Below are positions 43,182 through 55,908 of a stretch of DNA of 64,000 nt, piece after piece. The number at the start of each line of letters is the position of its first letter. The stretch's first letter is position 1. Origin of the DNA: Prostheceraeus crozeri (lineage: Eukaryota; Platyhelminthes; Polycladida; Euryleptidae); NCBI GenBank assembly GCA_907163375.1, contig CAJQUW010002201.1:544001-608000 (forward strand). The letters run 5' to 3'. Both the position numbers and the translations under genes were made by a program. The notes below the pieces were generated by a model. It was not told the DNA's origin and ran no database searches. It saw only the letters and a program-made list of their open reading frames with translations.

Positions 43182-43850
43182 ATAGAGTGAGCACGAATAT
43201 TAATCAAATACAGGGCTGTCTTGAATAAATTCTCATAATGACCGCTCATAGAATAGGCCTACACAACAACTAGGATTTGTTAAACGGAGTCTTACACCAC
43301 ATGCACTTGACGTCATCTACGTTTTCTGAGAAGTTTACCTTTCATATATGCAAGGCTTCACAAATAAAGGGACATGTTCATGAATGGAGAATTGCAAGGA
43401 ATTCCTGTGCCTCATCGACCGAACGTGAAAATTGATGAAAAACGCGCCCCATCTGGAACAGAGACCATCTTCTTCCCACAAAGGCTTTCTAAATTAGCGA
43501 TTTTTGAGTGCACTTGATTGTGAGTATCAATGTTCTGCAACAACATTCACAGTCATTTACCTTTTTAAAAACACAGCCGATCGAGTGCGAGTAAACGCGG
43601 AATCATTCATCCTACATGTACATCCCACACAAGTAAAGCGAGCGCGAATAGCTGCGACTGCTGTCATGGTCACGAATTTATGTGCGAATAGCTGCGATCG
43701 CATCAATTCCGCAATAGAGTTCGAAAGAGTGCGATATAACTTTCACAGCCGCGAGTTTCTGTGACGTTGCCGCGATAGCGGTCATTTACCGCGATCGCGT
43801 ATGAGATAGTGCGATTAACCTCGAATTGACGACTGGTGTGCTCACTCTAT
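43182..43850. mobile_element. possible non-autonomous DNA transposon (ATAGAGTGAGCAC ends)
   Basis: ATAGAGTGAGCAC near 43182-43194 has its inverse complement GTGCTCACTCTAT at 43838-43850. The right half is CpG-rich, with repeated words such as GCGAATAGCTGCGA (43648 and 43681) and GTGCGAT, which would suit a subterminal region. No clear target duplication next to the ends, although ATTGTCATCAA occurs outside on both sides (about 43147 and 43852). Confidence 0.4.
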
Positions 43851-43879
43851 GATTGTCATCAAGCTAAATGGATGTTTTC

Positions 43880-44200
43880 AAATTTTAGTAAGTCAATGTA
43901 AGTTTCGACTGCAGTAGCCTACTCTTTAACACAACGAAAGCAAGTTTTGCAAGCTATAAAGTGGAAGCAAGTTTAGCAAGTCCTTTCAAATTATGATAAG
44001 TTGATGAAAGTTTTGGACTGTAACACCACGGAAACAAGTTTCACATTACAAGTTTTAGCTTAAACAAAGCAAGTAAAACATATTTCTCAAAATATAGTAA
44101 TGCAAATTCAAACTTTACATAACGCTTGCAAGCGCTTGCAAGTTTTAATCGAATTTTGAAAATTCTTGCAAGCCTTTCCATAGTTTCACAAGTTTGCGCG
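43880..44200. repeat. degenerate AAGCAAGTTT-type repeat tract, second copy
   Basis: Loose units GGAAGCAAGTTT, GAAACAAGTTT and GCAAGTTTTGCAAG, ending in GCTTGCAAGCGCTTGCAAG. Counterpart of 13830-14110 in opposite orientation. Confidence 0.4.
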
Positions 44201-45246
44201 TCCCAGGACAGACCGGTATGCAACAGGTGAGCAGATTGTTCAGAATAAAGCCGTGTGTGCAAATCTATAGAATCATCCAGATGCTATCAATCTACAATTA
44301 TGAAGCAAGTTCTGACAAAGTCTTACGTTTAAGTAGAAGTAATTGATTCATATCAAAATGAAAGTGCTAACATGTAAAAGAAACATCCATATGGAGACAG
44401 ATCTACATACAGTACATTATACATCAATTTTTCGGGGTGGCTTTTGTCGGGGCTTTTATCGCTGCTCCACTTTTTATACCTCAATCCACTTCCAAAAATG
44501 CTAGTGACAATTTCTACGTTCTGGTTTGATGTTCAATGTGATATTAATTTAGCTATAACCGACATCAGCATTCAGATGTGATTTCTTGTTATCCTCAAAC
44601 AGGCTCCACATGATTCAACACAAAGTGACTATTTTTTGCTGAGGATATCCATTGTTCCCTTTGATAATTAGTTAATCGACCGTTTGCAATCCTCAAATAT
44701 CATTATTCATCAGTCACATGTAGTAGCTGCGCATTCTATATTTCGATTGGCTAACTTTTATAAGCAATGTAAATATTGTAGGTTTTTGAGTGCTTTTGAA
44801 GATACTTGAGTCTTCATGAATGACTGCTGTGTTCCTCTCAAGCTTAAGAGGCAATCAGTAGTGGACTTTCAGATCCAATTATTATTAAGAACATAAGAAT
44901 ATTGATTTTGACTTATCATTAACCTCCTTACACCCTCAATTGCATCAGGATTATGACGACATTGCGGCAAAGCCGATTACTTAAGACGCAAATGGATCAC
45001 CAGCAGATTGGAGAATTTTATTGTTGATCTCATACCAATAGCTTCGTCGTCACTGGCTGGTGTAATACGTCACTTCTTTCCTTCCACTATCAATGTGAAT
45101 TTTATCAATCGCGCAGTTCAATTGTGTACTTAATAATCGACAAGTATTGGAAGTGGACAAGGAAACACATGCACTGTTATTGTAAATAATCACAAATTCG
45201 GCATTGACGATTGCTGTCAATTTCTCCTCGAATCTGCCATTGTGAA
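44201..45246. other. region upstream of the SVOP-like exon
   Basis: Contains the short repeat GGGGTGGCTTTTGTCGGGGC at 44436-44455. No promoter element I can name; the 5' UTR and transcription start are not visible. Confidence 0.35.
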
Positions 45247-45255
45247 TGAGGCGTG

Positions 45256-45655
45256 ATGTCAGAGAAAACGGAATTGGCGTCTATCCCACCCAAGCCCGAT
45301 GGACCGCTTACCGTTGATCAAGCCATCGAACAAATTGGGTTTGGAAAATTTCAAATCGCGTTGGTGGGAGTGTGCGGATTGTTACAGGCCGTTGATTCGA
45401 TAGAAATGCTGTTGTTGTCAGTGCTAGGCCCTGCCGTTGCTTGTGAATGGCGTCTATCAGATAGTCAAATTGCTTTCATAACGACCGCAGTGTTTTTGGG
45501 GATGCTAATTGGTTGTCCTTTGTGGGGCTTGCTTGCTGATCAAAAAGGAAGATGGACAACGTTGCTCTTGACGAGTATTTTCATTACATATTATGGTGTT
45601 CTTTCGGCTCTCAGTCATGACTACGCATGGCTCGTGATACTTCGTGGTCTTGTTG
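45256..45655 (+). CDS. SVOP/SV2-like MFS transporter, first coding exon
   Basis: ATG 45256 is the first Met after an in-frame TGA at 45247. 133 residues follow: a cytoplasmic lead MSEKTELASIPPKPDGPLTV, the family signature DQAIEQIGFGKFQIALVGVC leading into TM1 (LLQAVDSIEMLLLSVLGPAV), CEWRLSDSQ, TM2 (IAFITTAVFLGMLIGCPLWG), the MFS motif A (GLLADQKGRW), TM3 (LLLTSIFITYYGVLSALS) and the start of TM4 (WLVILRGLVG). 'EAIGFGKFQ...EMMxLSxLxPxxxCEW' is the hallmark of SVOP and SV2 relatives (organic-solute transporters of the plasma membrane or synaptic vesicle). The exon stops in phase 1 at a GTGAGC donor (45656). The next exon, expected to start FGIGG-like, was not found, so intron 1 may be very long. 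Confidence 0.85.
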
Positions 45656-46200
45656 GTGAGCAAAGATTTCGATTTTGATTATTACTAAAAGTTCTCTAAA
45701 TAATTTCAGAAGATTATAAAAAAGATACAAAAACAAAGATCAACTGAAATTAAATCGTCCTGTATCTTGCAATAACTGCTGTTTACAATGACACATTCTC
45801 GATAATTGAGATCGCAACCAGAACAATTTTTTGAACGATGGAAAATCGTTCAGCACAATTTTACTGCAAACGATAATTTAGATGTCAGAATCAGCGCCAT
45901 AGAGATTGACAATATCATGGAGCCGACATTGATCAGCGTGAACCGCTGATCAGAATGCATAACATTGTCTTGACATTCCGTTAATTAAAAACTGCGCAAT
46001 TATCAGAAAAAGTTTGCTTTATAATATGCGATCTTTTGATCATTTGATAGCTCCCACGCATTAATAGACCTAATCGCAATTACGAATTTTATTAAAATTG
46101 GCGCAATGTGACCAAGTCACTTCAATATCATTACAAAGATGCATGCACAAATGATGAAAGGAAACAAAGCAAAAAAGCAATTTCACAATGATCTTTCATG
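45656..46200 (+). other. start of intron 1 of the SVOP-like gene
   Basis: GTGAGC at 45656-45661 is a standard splice donor. The following DNA is AT-rich with no frame. Confidence 0.6.
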
Positions 46201-46515
46201 ATAAAAGGTACGCTCAAAATGTTCTACGCCTATGACTGTACGCTTAAAATGACGAAAGCAGTGTGACAATCTGAACTCGGTTGGCAAGATGTTCCAAACA
46301 CGAGGAGAGCTTTTCTACCAATAGACACTAGTTTCGTGGGAGGGATGATGAAAAGCTGGGAGTTCGCAGAACGGAGACGCGATCGGTTTGGAAGATCATT
46401 CATGCACTTTGCAATTAGATGCTTTGTAGACTCGGTAGATATTGCTTCAATTCTTTTCTTACGTCGAATTGCCAGGGTTGCTGTAGAGATTGAAATTTGA
46501 GGGCTCACTCCACGC
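46190..46515 (-). mobile_element. LINE (non-LTR retrotransposon) 3' end fragment
   Basis: The minus strand reads RIEAISTESTKHLIAKCM, NRSRLRSANSQLFIIPPTKL and VSIGRKALLVFG; in the next frame it goes on with VWNILPTEFRLSHCFRHF. 'LRSxxxxLxxxPxTxxxxxGxRAFxxxxPxxWNxLP...FxxxLK' is the usual C-terminal tail of Jockey/CR1/L2-type reverse transcriptases. One frame change occurs near 46285. The RT domain itself is missing, as expected from 5' truncation. Lies in the presumed SVOP-like intron, antisense. Confidence 0.65.
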
Positions 46516-46770
46516 CAGAGCTATAGGAAACCTTGGATGTGGATGTCCCGACATAATCCCCATACCCTACAGGATTGAACACCTAATGCATATGACATTT
46601 CTCATCATATAGTATACCTGATTTCCTTTTTCAAACTCTATAGAAATTCAAATATGATGCGATCCGGCAGCCGATTTTGATGATTGGATTCTAGAGCAAT
46701 GGTTTTCACTACCAAATTCAGACGAATGCATATCGTTGTGTTGAAAGGGCTCCTAATGACTGCCAGGCCG

Positions 46771-46992
46771 TCAGAGAGCGGGTTTCAATTGACAACATTC
46801 ACACAGCCAAAAGTAACAGTCCCGACAAAGTAGTTGCATAGAGTGTAATTGTCCAGGTCTTATAGGGATATTTAGAGTCAGCCTATCACCGGGGACTTTA
46901 TTTTCATGAGAAACAACAACTGCAGTGCTGTTATCGTAGTCATTCTTCGAAATCAGTTGAACATGGACATCACTTACTGGTAGAGTTTCAAA
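46771..46992 (-). CDS. possible exon of an unidentified gene
   Basis: On the minus strand, TATATGTTTTCAG (a good acceptor) precedes an open stretch FETLPVSDVHVQLISKNDYD, NSTAVVVSHENKVPGDRL, TLNIPIRPGQLHSMQLLCRD. Composition is protein-like and no break occurs for about 65 codons. No domain recognised. No donor could be chosen. Antisense to the SVOP-like gene. Confidence 0.3.
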   Translation of the reverse strand, partial: FETLPVSDVHVQLISKNDYDNSTAVVVSHENKVPGDRLTLNIPIRPGQLHSMQLLCRDCYFWLCECCQLKPAL

Positions 46993-47010
46993 CTGAAAAC
47001 ATATATACAT

Positions 47011-48680
47011 TTCTAAACAAGCTTCCTTCAGGCAAAGCGAGTTGCTGTCTGCTTAACTACTTATCCACGATCGAGTCAAAAGAAGCCTCGATCTAAAGTC
47101 ATCTCTACGAAGTGAATCTGTTTTGGCTATCTGACTTCTGTTCCTACGTAGGTTCTTCGTCAACAAATCAGACTTAATTTTAGAAGTCCTCTTGCAAGAG
47201 TTTAATTTTTTTAACTACCTTTTGGTGCCTTTTGCTTTTCTCAACACCCTTGGCCATGGGTATACGCACGACAACCGTGTGAATTGCACGTTATTGCATA
47301 TAGAGAATGTCAATAGTGATAAAAATCATGCTACAAACGACATGCATATTTACCAATTAGTTATCTAATAAATGTATCTTAATAGGATGAAGAAAACACA
47401 AGTAAGCTATATTGGATCCTGACTGCCTGATACTGATAGCTGTGACAAAGCAATTTATATGTGGAATAACTCGAATGGACTCGCATGTCGTTAGCAGTGA
47501 AGATGACTAGAGAGAAAGAAAGGGAGAGGCCTTACAAATCTTGTTCTGGTACTACTTTCTCCTCAAATAAAGAATACACTTCCGACATAATCTTGAGAAC
47601 TAAACGTCAATTATTTCATGAACTGTGCTATGTGTAACGAATACGTAGACATCTTCATGACATCGATTCGAATCAGTTCATGACGCCCCGAATAAAACTG
47701 AATAGACGTTTTCGAAGTCTCTTTTTCACTGTCCCTAGAATTTACTCATAGATATAGCACATACATGTAACTCCACAACTTAAAAGGCTATATTCAGATA
47801 GGGGGATAAAAGTGGAATGAACAACGAATGACTTGTACAAATAGAAATATAGAAAGTGAGATCAAAGTCTTCGAACTATCATCGCTCCATTATGCTACAT
47901 TAGGTGTAATTATTGTGTTTCGTGAAATTTCTCCGAACATTTTCGCGCAATAAGCGCTCTAAAACTGCAATATCATTTCTGTTTATGATCTTCGCAGGCA
48001 CCACACTTTCCCGCACTTTTGCATGGCTCTATCACAGCATGGACTTTCTTTTCGAAATTGTGACAAACTTTTTAGGAAACTAGTCTGATTTGAGGCAATA
48101 TCGTGTCTAGAAATCTACGGTAGCGTAAACATCGAGCGACATCAGCCTACATGAATTAATGATGATGGCAAATAGTGTGTGAAATTTAGTTGTGTTTTCA
48201 CTTCCATGAACTTCCTGTATGGTAATGAAATCGTTTTCCTTATTGCGTAAGAGATAATTCACGTTTCCCTTTTCACATTTGACGTCCAACTCTTGGATGC
48301 AATTTGCTCTGTGAAGGGTTGTGTGAACAGAGTTATATTTGACTTCATTCGAATGCATCAGTCCATTCCAACAAAGTCGTAAGCAACTTAAGCATGCAAT
48401 CGATCAAACAAAACTTTGCATTTTGTATCTTTATTTTACACTTTTTTCATTTTCATTATCTTTATGTTTGATTTCGTAATGCACATCCCGTTTGCATCAA
48501 TCAATAGTTCTGTCGGTCTACTTATTAATTTGCAATGAAATATGATGGTTAAGAGACTTGATTCGCATTTGAGATGAGCAATTGTAATTTGTAACAATGC
48601 TGTTGTTTTCTAATTCACTTTGACACTTCCCTCAATTTGCGCATACATGATTTATTAGAACGGCCTATATCATTCTGCTT
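47011..48680. other. no supported gene
   Basis: A minus-strand frame at 48107-48358 (83 residues, with ANCIQELDVKCEKGNVNYLL) is open but unrecognised. Otherwise AT-rich. Confidence 0.35.
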
Positions 48681-48684
48681 AAAT

Positions 48685-49015
48685 GAACATGAGAGAATCC
48701 CTTACTGTGGTGTCAAGGAGTCAAGAATGAGAGTTTGACACAATATCACAGCTTTTTAGTTTGAAAGAAAATATGATTTTCTTGCTCTCAAATATTAATA
48801 AAATGTTGTGATAATGCAGCTTTTTCATTGCATTCATGTGAATAAAAATATAAATGAAACAGAAAATGAGAGAATCCCCAAATGTGGCGCCATGGTGTCA
48901 AGAGGGAGACTTGAAAACAACATCGCAACAGTCTAGCTTGGAAGAAGATATCATTTCTTGTCCTCAATGATTAAAATCAACTATGCCGGCAGTTGATAAG
49001 GTATCTGCTTTTTTA
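48685..49015. repeat. old tandem duplication, unit about 175 bp
   Basis: ATGAGAGAATCCC...TGTGG...GGTGTCAAG at 48690-48720 recurs at 48868-48902. The following words also align (ACAxxATCxCA, TTTGAAAGAAxATAT, TTCTTGxCCTCAA). Spacing about 178 bp; many differences. Confidence 0.5.
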
Positions 49016-49019
49016 ATTA

Positions 49020-52000
49020 TTGTTACTTATAGCGATGATCGCATAGTGAGAGCCATCATTAACTTAAATCTATTTAAGATGCTCAATTCAAATTAATTAG
49101 ACGGTTTAATACAATAACTTTTATGCATCTGGGCATGTAGTTATCTTGTAAATAAGCAAAATTTCCTAAATTTAGTATCGCAATTTCGATGGGTCTTATG
49201 GATGTGACACTTTTCATGAGATATAATTTATTAATGAATATTAATGCGGCATAAAATCCCAATAAAGCTCATACTTTTTAAAATCACCAATGAAAACATA
49301 AGAAACCACGAAAAAATAGATTTTTATGCCATTTTCCACAAATATCACACTGCCTGAATTTGATCACATCTGCGAATATTGTGATTTACATTTATAATTA
49401 CCCTAAACGTTTAAAAACATTACTTATGTCACTTTTACCGATGCGTATGTTTACAAAACAAAACAAAAACCGGAAGATTTCAAGCATGAGATATTTTCAG
49501 GTTCAATAAATGTACCAGCGATTGGCAAGATGTAGACTATCATGAAAAGTGACGTCAAAAATAGTGCTTGCATAACGTGAAGTCACACTTGCTGTGCAAG
49601 TAGAAGGTCAAAGGTTTTGCAGTGCAAACATCACCTTGATAACGTCTCCGCGTCTCCTTTAAAACCTTTTAAGATACAAGTAAATTGATGAAATTTATTT
49701 GCAATGCCCAATAAATGCAACATGTGACTTCTACCATGCGCAGTATCATCAGGTAGTGAGTGAATAATGCACACTAAGTTATGTTGATAGAGTGCTCTCT
49801 CCGCGATTATATGTATGTGCTGTGTAAGGCTTTACTCTCAACAAAAAATAAATTGAATGATCCAAAAATAAGTTTGATAATCAAAAATCTAAGGCATCCA
49901 ATAATTCAAACATTATCTTGACAGGAGTGTCCAAAATACACACAGCGGCAAAGGGTTTACATTTTGCCGTCTCCAGAATGACTATAGTCATGCAAGCTGA
50001 AGCTCTGTTGGCTGCTCGTAAGCTAGGTAGAATACTGCGCTGCAATTCATCCCGTATCCTACTTGCTGACGACATTTAGCCAGCCGTTGTTTAGATTAAT
50101 ATACATAACCAGTATTTGGAATTTTAGTAAGATAGGAGCACGCTAATAGTGTATAGATTGATACATACATGCAGTAACAAATGCGATGCCATTTTTTAAT
50201 AATAGGTCTGGGATTTAAAAGTATTATCCAGATCAAATTTATGCCTCCGGCTTTTTGCTGAAAGACTAGCGGATCAATTCGAATTTTTCTGTGATGAATT
50301 GGCTATCAGTCAATTTTAATTTTGACTCTTGAGATAACCTGATAAACTTGAATAAAGCTTCATCAGACAGGAAGGTTTTGTTCAGAACCATACAGAGCGT
50401 TGTTTGTAGAACCATGTACAATGCTGAGCGGACTTCTCGCAACTAGCACTGTTCAATAAATTATAGAGCAAAACTGAGAGTTTCGAGTTATTGCGGACAG
50501 CATTGTGGGCCGATCCAAGAAAAATGTCGACAACCTGGGACAAGCGACAAAGTGACCGATATGTAAGTTTGGTTGTTGGCCATTACTTCGGATACGGAAT
50601 AAACTTTTTCCTCGGTCAAAGCAACTGTCCAGCCTGGCCTTTCTGAACAGAGCCTTTCTCAATGAATTTTTATCAGATTTCTGACGATGTGAGGAGCATG
50701 TCGATCTAGAAAAGTCTGTTCAAAACGTTTCTATTCTACGAGGAATATTCTGACTTCCACAGTCAGACCCATCATGTCAAAGAAAATGATTGATAGGCAA
50801 ACAGCACCTTATTTGAGTTTCATGTGGGAATTATATGGATCTTATCTGTCAGTCAGTGACTTTCTGATGCAGATCTGGCATTAGCAAGCACCAACAGCAC
50901 AGCAATGAACAACGACAGCAGAAGTATTGTCATAAATGTTGGTTTGTGAGCGTGTAGCACTGCTGATTCAAAAACAGACAGGTGCACAGTTACTTTTTGA
51001 GCACATCATATATAATAACAAATAAATTCTATCGATTTATTTAGCGCTTTCCGATTTATAAAATATGTTTACTGTTCATGTAACACTGAAATCTATTTTC
51101 TATCATTTTGACGGAAAATTGGAGCTTAAGTAGAAAGAGTTGCATTGAGTCGCGATGCATTTTATATGAAGTTAATGATTATATTTGGAGTTCTTCTGTC
51201 TATTCATAGGTTGTGATTATGCATGAGTAGTTTGTTTATTTGGAAATCAGTGTTGCATCAACAACGGCTGATCATGAACAATGCAATCCTTTGCTTTTGA
51301 ATAGTGAATGATTATATTTTGACAATCTTTAATGTTTGGTATAGACAATCCACAAATTCTGTTCAGTGTTCTTAGATACTGCACAGTAGAAGACAAATAG
51401 TTGATAAATACCTTATGTCAACATGCTATTTTAGTTATAAATAATTCAAATTTCTGTCAAAACAATATCGAATCAGAGGTTTTATATCTCTCATTTGCTA
51501 GCATATCCTACGGTATACGTGTAAAAAAGGACTAATCAAGCAGATTGATTGATTTCATAATTCGTGCATGACGCTGCACTGCTTGTATGAAAAGGAGGAA
51601 CCCTCAGTTATAGCCATGAAATGATCGGAAAACTTAGAAGAGAATCTCAATGAAGCCGACTTTTGAAATTTTTCGTAGCAATTTCTAAAATTTCTAAAGT
51701 TTCTATGCTGTTTTGACGAAGTTAATGACTTGGTCGTGTTCCGAAATGCAGAGCGCATTGCGCGTTAACTTTCTGATAAAAATCTGAATTATGCGTGCTA
51801 AAGAGGCTGCGGGATTGTGTTAATTAAGGCAAAAAAACATGTCTTTCCTCAGGGCTGCAACTGGGCCCTATTTATTGCTGCCAAGTATTCCTGGCCTACT
51901 CTCCGAATATAAAAACTTGTGCTATACTTTGAAATCGCATCAATAATGATATTGAGCACAATGAATTACCAACTGATGCAAAGTGATTAATTGTGATAAT

Positions 52001-52650
52001 CATAAAGTGCGAAAAATATCAAGAGAAATGAAAAAGTTCAGCTTTGTTAGTTGCTTCAAATGTTCGCAATCAATGGAATAGGCACACATTTAAGTGAGAA
52101 CTGCAGAATAGCAGCAAAGCATATTTCATGTAAAATGTTTCACTGAAACTGGTAAAGTAATCTGCAAATCGCATTGAATTTGGACTGGAGGTGTTTCACA
52201 AGTCACATTTTGTATATTAATACTTGGAATTTTCCAATGCTACGGATACAATAGCATGACAAACTTCATGAAAACTTTCCATCATGACAGTCTCAACATT
52301 TCATTGGAAATATTTCCGTGAGATTAATCCATTCAATATCGATGCTTGAAGGACGATTTCATAAATTGAAGATATTCTCAGATAGATAGGGTTGATCAAA
52401 TGACATGCACTGCATGCTTAAAACTTGGGTCTACATGGAGTAACCGAAAATTGATTGTATAAATAAAAGTGATGGAATGTCAAAAGGGTCTTTTCCCTTT
52501 CTGCATGGAGCTTCAGAGTATTTGCATCAGGATTTTAGACTGAATCATTTCATACTCGAAGGTGCAATCTTCGAAGTGCAACTGACATTCCAACAGAGTA
52601 AAATGTCTTTTGTAATTGAAGATACGCACGCATGTCGTTGCTATCCCCTC
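49020..52650. other. no supported gene
   Basis: AT-rich, probably intronic or intergenic. Open minus-strand frames at 49881-50075 and 50453-50662 have no known motif. No repeats stood out. Confidence 0.35.
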
Positions 52651-52659
52651 ACATGTGGT

Positions 52660-52740
52660 GCATTGGCCTTGTGGTTGAGTGCTCACTCTGTGCCTGGCAG
52701 ATATGGGTTCAAACCTTTAGGTCGGGTAAAACCAGGTGCC
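52660..52740 (+). repeat. tRNA-derived SINE head (A and B boxes)
   Basis: TGGCCTTGTGGTTGAGTGC at 52664 fits an RNA polymerase III A box region (TRGYNNAGTGG-like), and GGTTCAAACC at 52706-52715 fits the B box (GGTTCRANNCC). They are about 40 bp apart, as in tRNAs and tRNA-type SINEs. The sequence around them does not fold into a whole tRNA, so a SINE is the better call. Confidence 0.6.
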
Positions 52741-52744
52741 TTTT

Positions 52745-55700
52745 GAATAGGTGCAGGTATTGCTAAGCTGTCAGCAGCACACGAGGGTGATATAATTGCA
52801 TATCGTTTGTATACATGTAGAAGGTAAGCGTCTAGTCTCCATGTATTTTGCTTTCCTATATCAACGCTGAACATAATATCTTATTTTTTGAATTCACGGT
52901 ATTCCTAAATGATGTTCACAGATTTTATGCAGTGCTAGTTTCTGAACGTTTAAGTCTCACCAATATTTCTCTCTATTTTTGAAATGAGCTCACAATTGTG
53001 TCATTTGCAATTCTTTTCTGAAATTCAATGTCCTTGAATTAAATCATTGGATGTAATGAGAAATTATCATGCGCGCTGACCTCGTGATAGGACTTCACAT
53101 AATTCCCGATCTCAAACGCGCTATATTTGCAACAAAACCCGTCTACAGCATAATTCAGAGAATGTATTCTGGCAATGAGTTATTGAGGACAAGCTAAGAT
53201 GCTGAGTGCCTGCATGATCACTTGATAATGTCATCTGCTAAAGGATTGAGCATTCTTACGAAAATCTTGCTGTTTTTACATGTCCAAGATGACCGACAAT
53301 ATAGACTTAAAGTACATTACAAAAGTTGCATAATGAGGACCTACAAGATCACTAACAGCGCCTTCACATAAATGCACGCTGAATTGTTTTCATGATCAAC
53401 AATGCAGACCTGATTAGCTTATTCAATTTCTGCTTGTCAAGAGAAGGAATTTAGTCAGACATCATTTTTTGTAAAATTGCAAAGCGTTTAGTAAAGTGAA
53501 AAAAGTTATTCTGACGGAAATTATAGGTGTCACGAATTGACAAATGTGAACCATTTAACAACAGCGAAATGACAGCAAATGCATGTCCGTTAATGATTCA
53601 CAGTCACAGTTACAATGATGAGACATCAGTAAAAATTTCAGATTTTTCATGTTGAGGAATGAATTTTGGACACCAATTGACAAGGCCTATTCTTTCAATT
53701 CAAACTCAGCTCTGCTTCTGACCCAAGCTCAGTCCAGCCAAAGTTAAGTTATGGAGAGGCCCGCAGATTAAAATGAAGTCGACGCGGCTTTCGATTACAT
53801 AAGAGTATACATGTATCGTGTAGATAGCAAGACTGCAAACATATCTAGCATCTTTGATTTGCCAACTGTAGGAATATCATCAGGGAAATAATGTAATAAC
53901 CGATAAATACATGCATATAAATTTCTACAAAAGATTCTCAAAATTATAAAACTATTCTATGGAAAATCTGTATCCATGACAAGCAGAAACTATGATAACA
54001 CAAAACACATTGACATATACAGGTGAAAGAAAAAAGTAAAAAAGGGAATTAGAAAACAGAAAGAGAAAATGAACAGCCACACTGGAAAAGTTTCCTATTC
54101 AAAATTGGAGACTTCTTTATGAAGCGGGCCTCCGCAATACGCACAAATGAAGTCTTATAGAGTATGGTGACATCGTTTATGATGCTTCGTCTGCGGCAGG
54201 CATTATATTCAAGCAAATGGTCAAAGATGGGTCCAGGTCTTGATACATGATCTTGAAATCTCTTGCCCAGATGTCCTACAGATCTCTTACAGAAAGGCCT
54301 TGGGCATGGATTTACAATAAGTTTATTATGAAAAGTGGTTGCTTTGATGTCTTATTTCCTACAAAAATCTATAGCGGGCTTCCTACTGGAAAATGTTTTT
54401 ACTCTTTAGGTCTGGAATTTGCAAATGTAGCCTGTATCATGTAAGTAGCTTAAAGCATATGACTGTACTAGCCGCTGGCTGTCTTTCGCCTATTCTTGTA
54501 GTCGCCTGCTCGGTGTAGGTGAACAATTAGCCAGAATTTGACTTAAAATATTTTCGGAATACGATTCGATCATTCTAAAAGTGTGCCAACATTTCAGACT
54601 TCGGAATTCATTCAGACACTTCTCTTTCAAAAAAGACCGCTAAAGGTCCTAACTCTTTTTAACAGAAATATTCAAGCTTGGCCCGTTCATTTAGGCCCAC
54701 GCGATCCACAATCAATGTTTATGCGATATATACATGCAGCAGCGCATTATTCGAGCATGTGCAATGCACATTATACAATTTACTCAACTCATGGTTAACT
54801 TTTTCAAAATATTTGAATTTGTAAACTTGATGAATTCGGGCAACAACTTGCTTATAGCCAACTGATGGTGTGAAATGTATTATTTTTGGTAGATAGCCAA
54901 GCGATGCACATATTCAATTTGATTATACAACCGATTCGACTATATTTTCGACTTTTAAGGTTACAAGTACAGTACTATCCAAAAACGAAGAAAAGCGGGT
55001 CACTGACTGGGTCACCGAATGGTGGGCTTGATCCGTAGCCAAAGTGTAATCTAAGTCACCTGGTGACCTGGTTCCATCGCTGTTACGCATCAACTTATTT
55101 TTCAATTTTTAATGCTAAATTTAAGTAATCAGTTAGTATTGTAAGAGTGACTTGCTCGGCATCAACTAAAATGGCTGAATAAGTTTGCAAAGGAATTTTA
55201 TCGCTCCTCCCACTTGATGCTATTCTTACCATTTTTTGCCGACTCTGATAACTGCTTGCTCCTACAATCAAGTCTATCGGAAATACACAGAGAAAACAGA
55301 ACGTCAAGCAACAATTACTGGAACCTTTTTGTACATTTCTCATCAAATCAAAGGCTATTGTCTTTATCGCACAGAAAGAATTTGGAGTTTCGATAACACT
55401 TCTCAATTTCTAACCAAAATACGCCATGCCTAGCGCTGTCTGTATAACTCTCTCATTGCATTCCTGCATTGTTCAGTTAATGAATTGTAACATGAACATA
55501 TTTTCTTGAATTATTCTGCTTGACATATAGAGGTATTAGTTTCGAACTTATTCTGAAGGACAATGATTACAGTTGTTCATAACAGTTATTGAAATTTATC
55601 ATATTGAATTATATTAGTTTGACAAATATTGCAGCAAGTACCCAAAGATAATCAATCCTTCAGAAAAAAGAATTAATAAATTCTATTTTCTCAAATGCCC

Positions 55701-55900
55701 ATGTATATGTACCGATGTGGTGGCATGCACGCGCTCTTTAAGTTTCAAACATTAAGCTTGCAATTTTGATTATGACAATGTCTATTAATGAGTACAACTG
55801 ATCACAATTTACGACTCATGTTTTTTCAATAATGCATCGAATTATTTCTATTGTTTTCAGATCTTTTGTACTAATGCATGCATTTACAATGCTTAGTCAT
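52745..55900. other. no supported gene
   Basis: AT-rich. A block at 54990-55080 has repeated GTCACC/GGTGAC words (CACTGACTGGGTCACC, CACCTGGTGACCTGG) that could fold on itself, but it has no further structure. Confidence 0.35.
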
Positions 55901-55908
55901 GTTGAAAC

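Noticed and set aside
52664-52735. True tRNA gene
   Set aside because: A and B boxes are present but the acceptor and other stems do not pair, so a SINE head is the better call.
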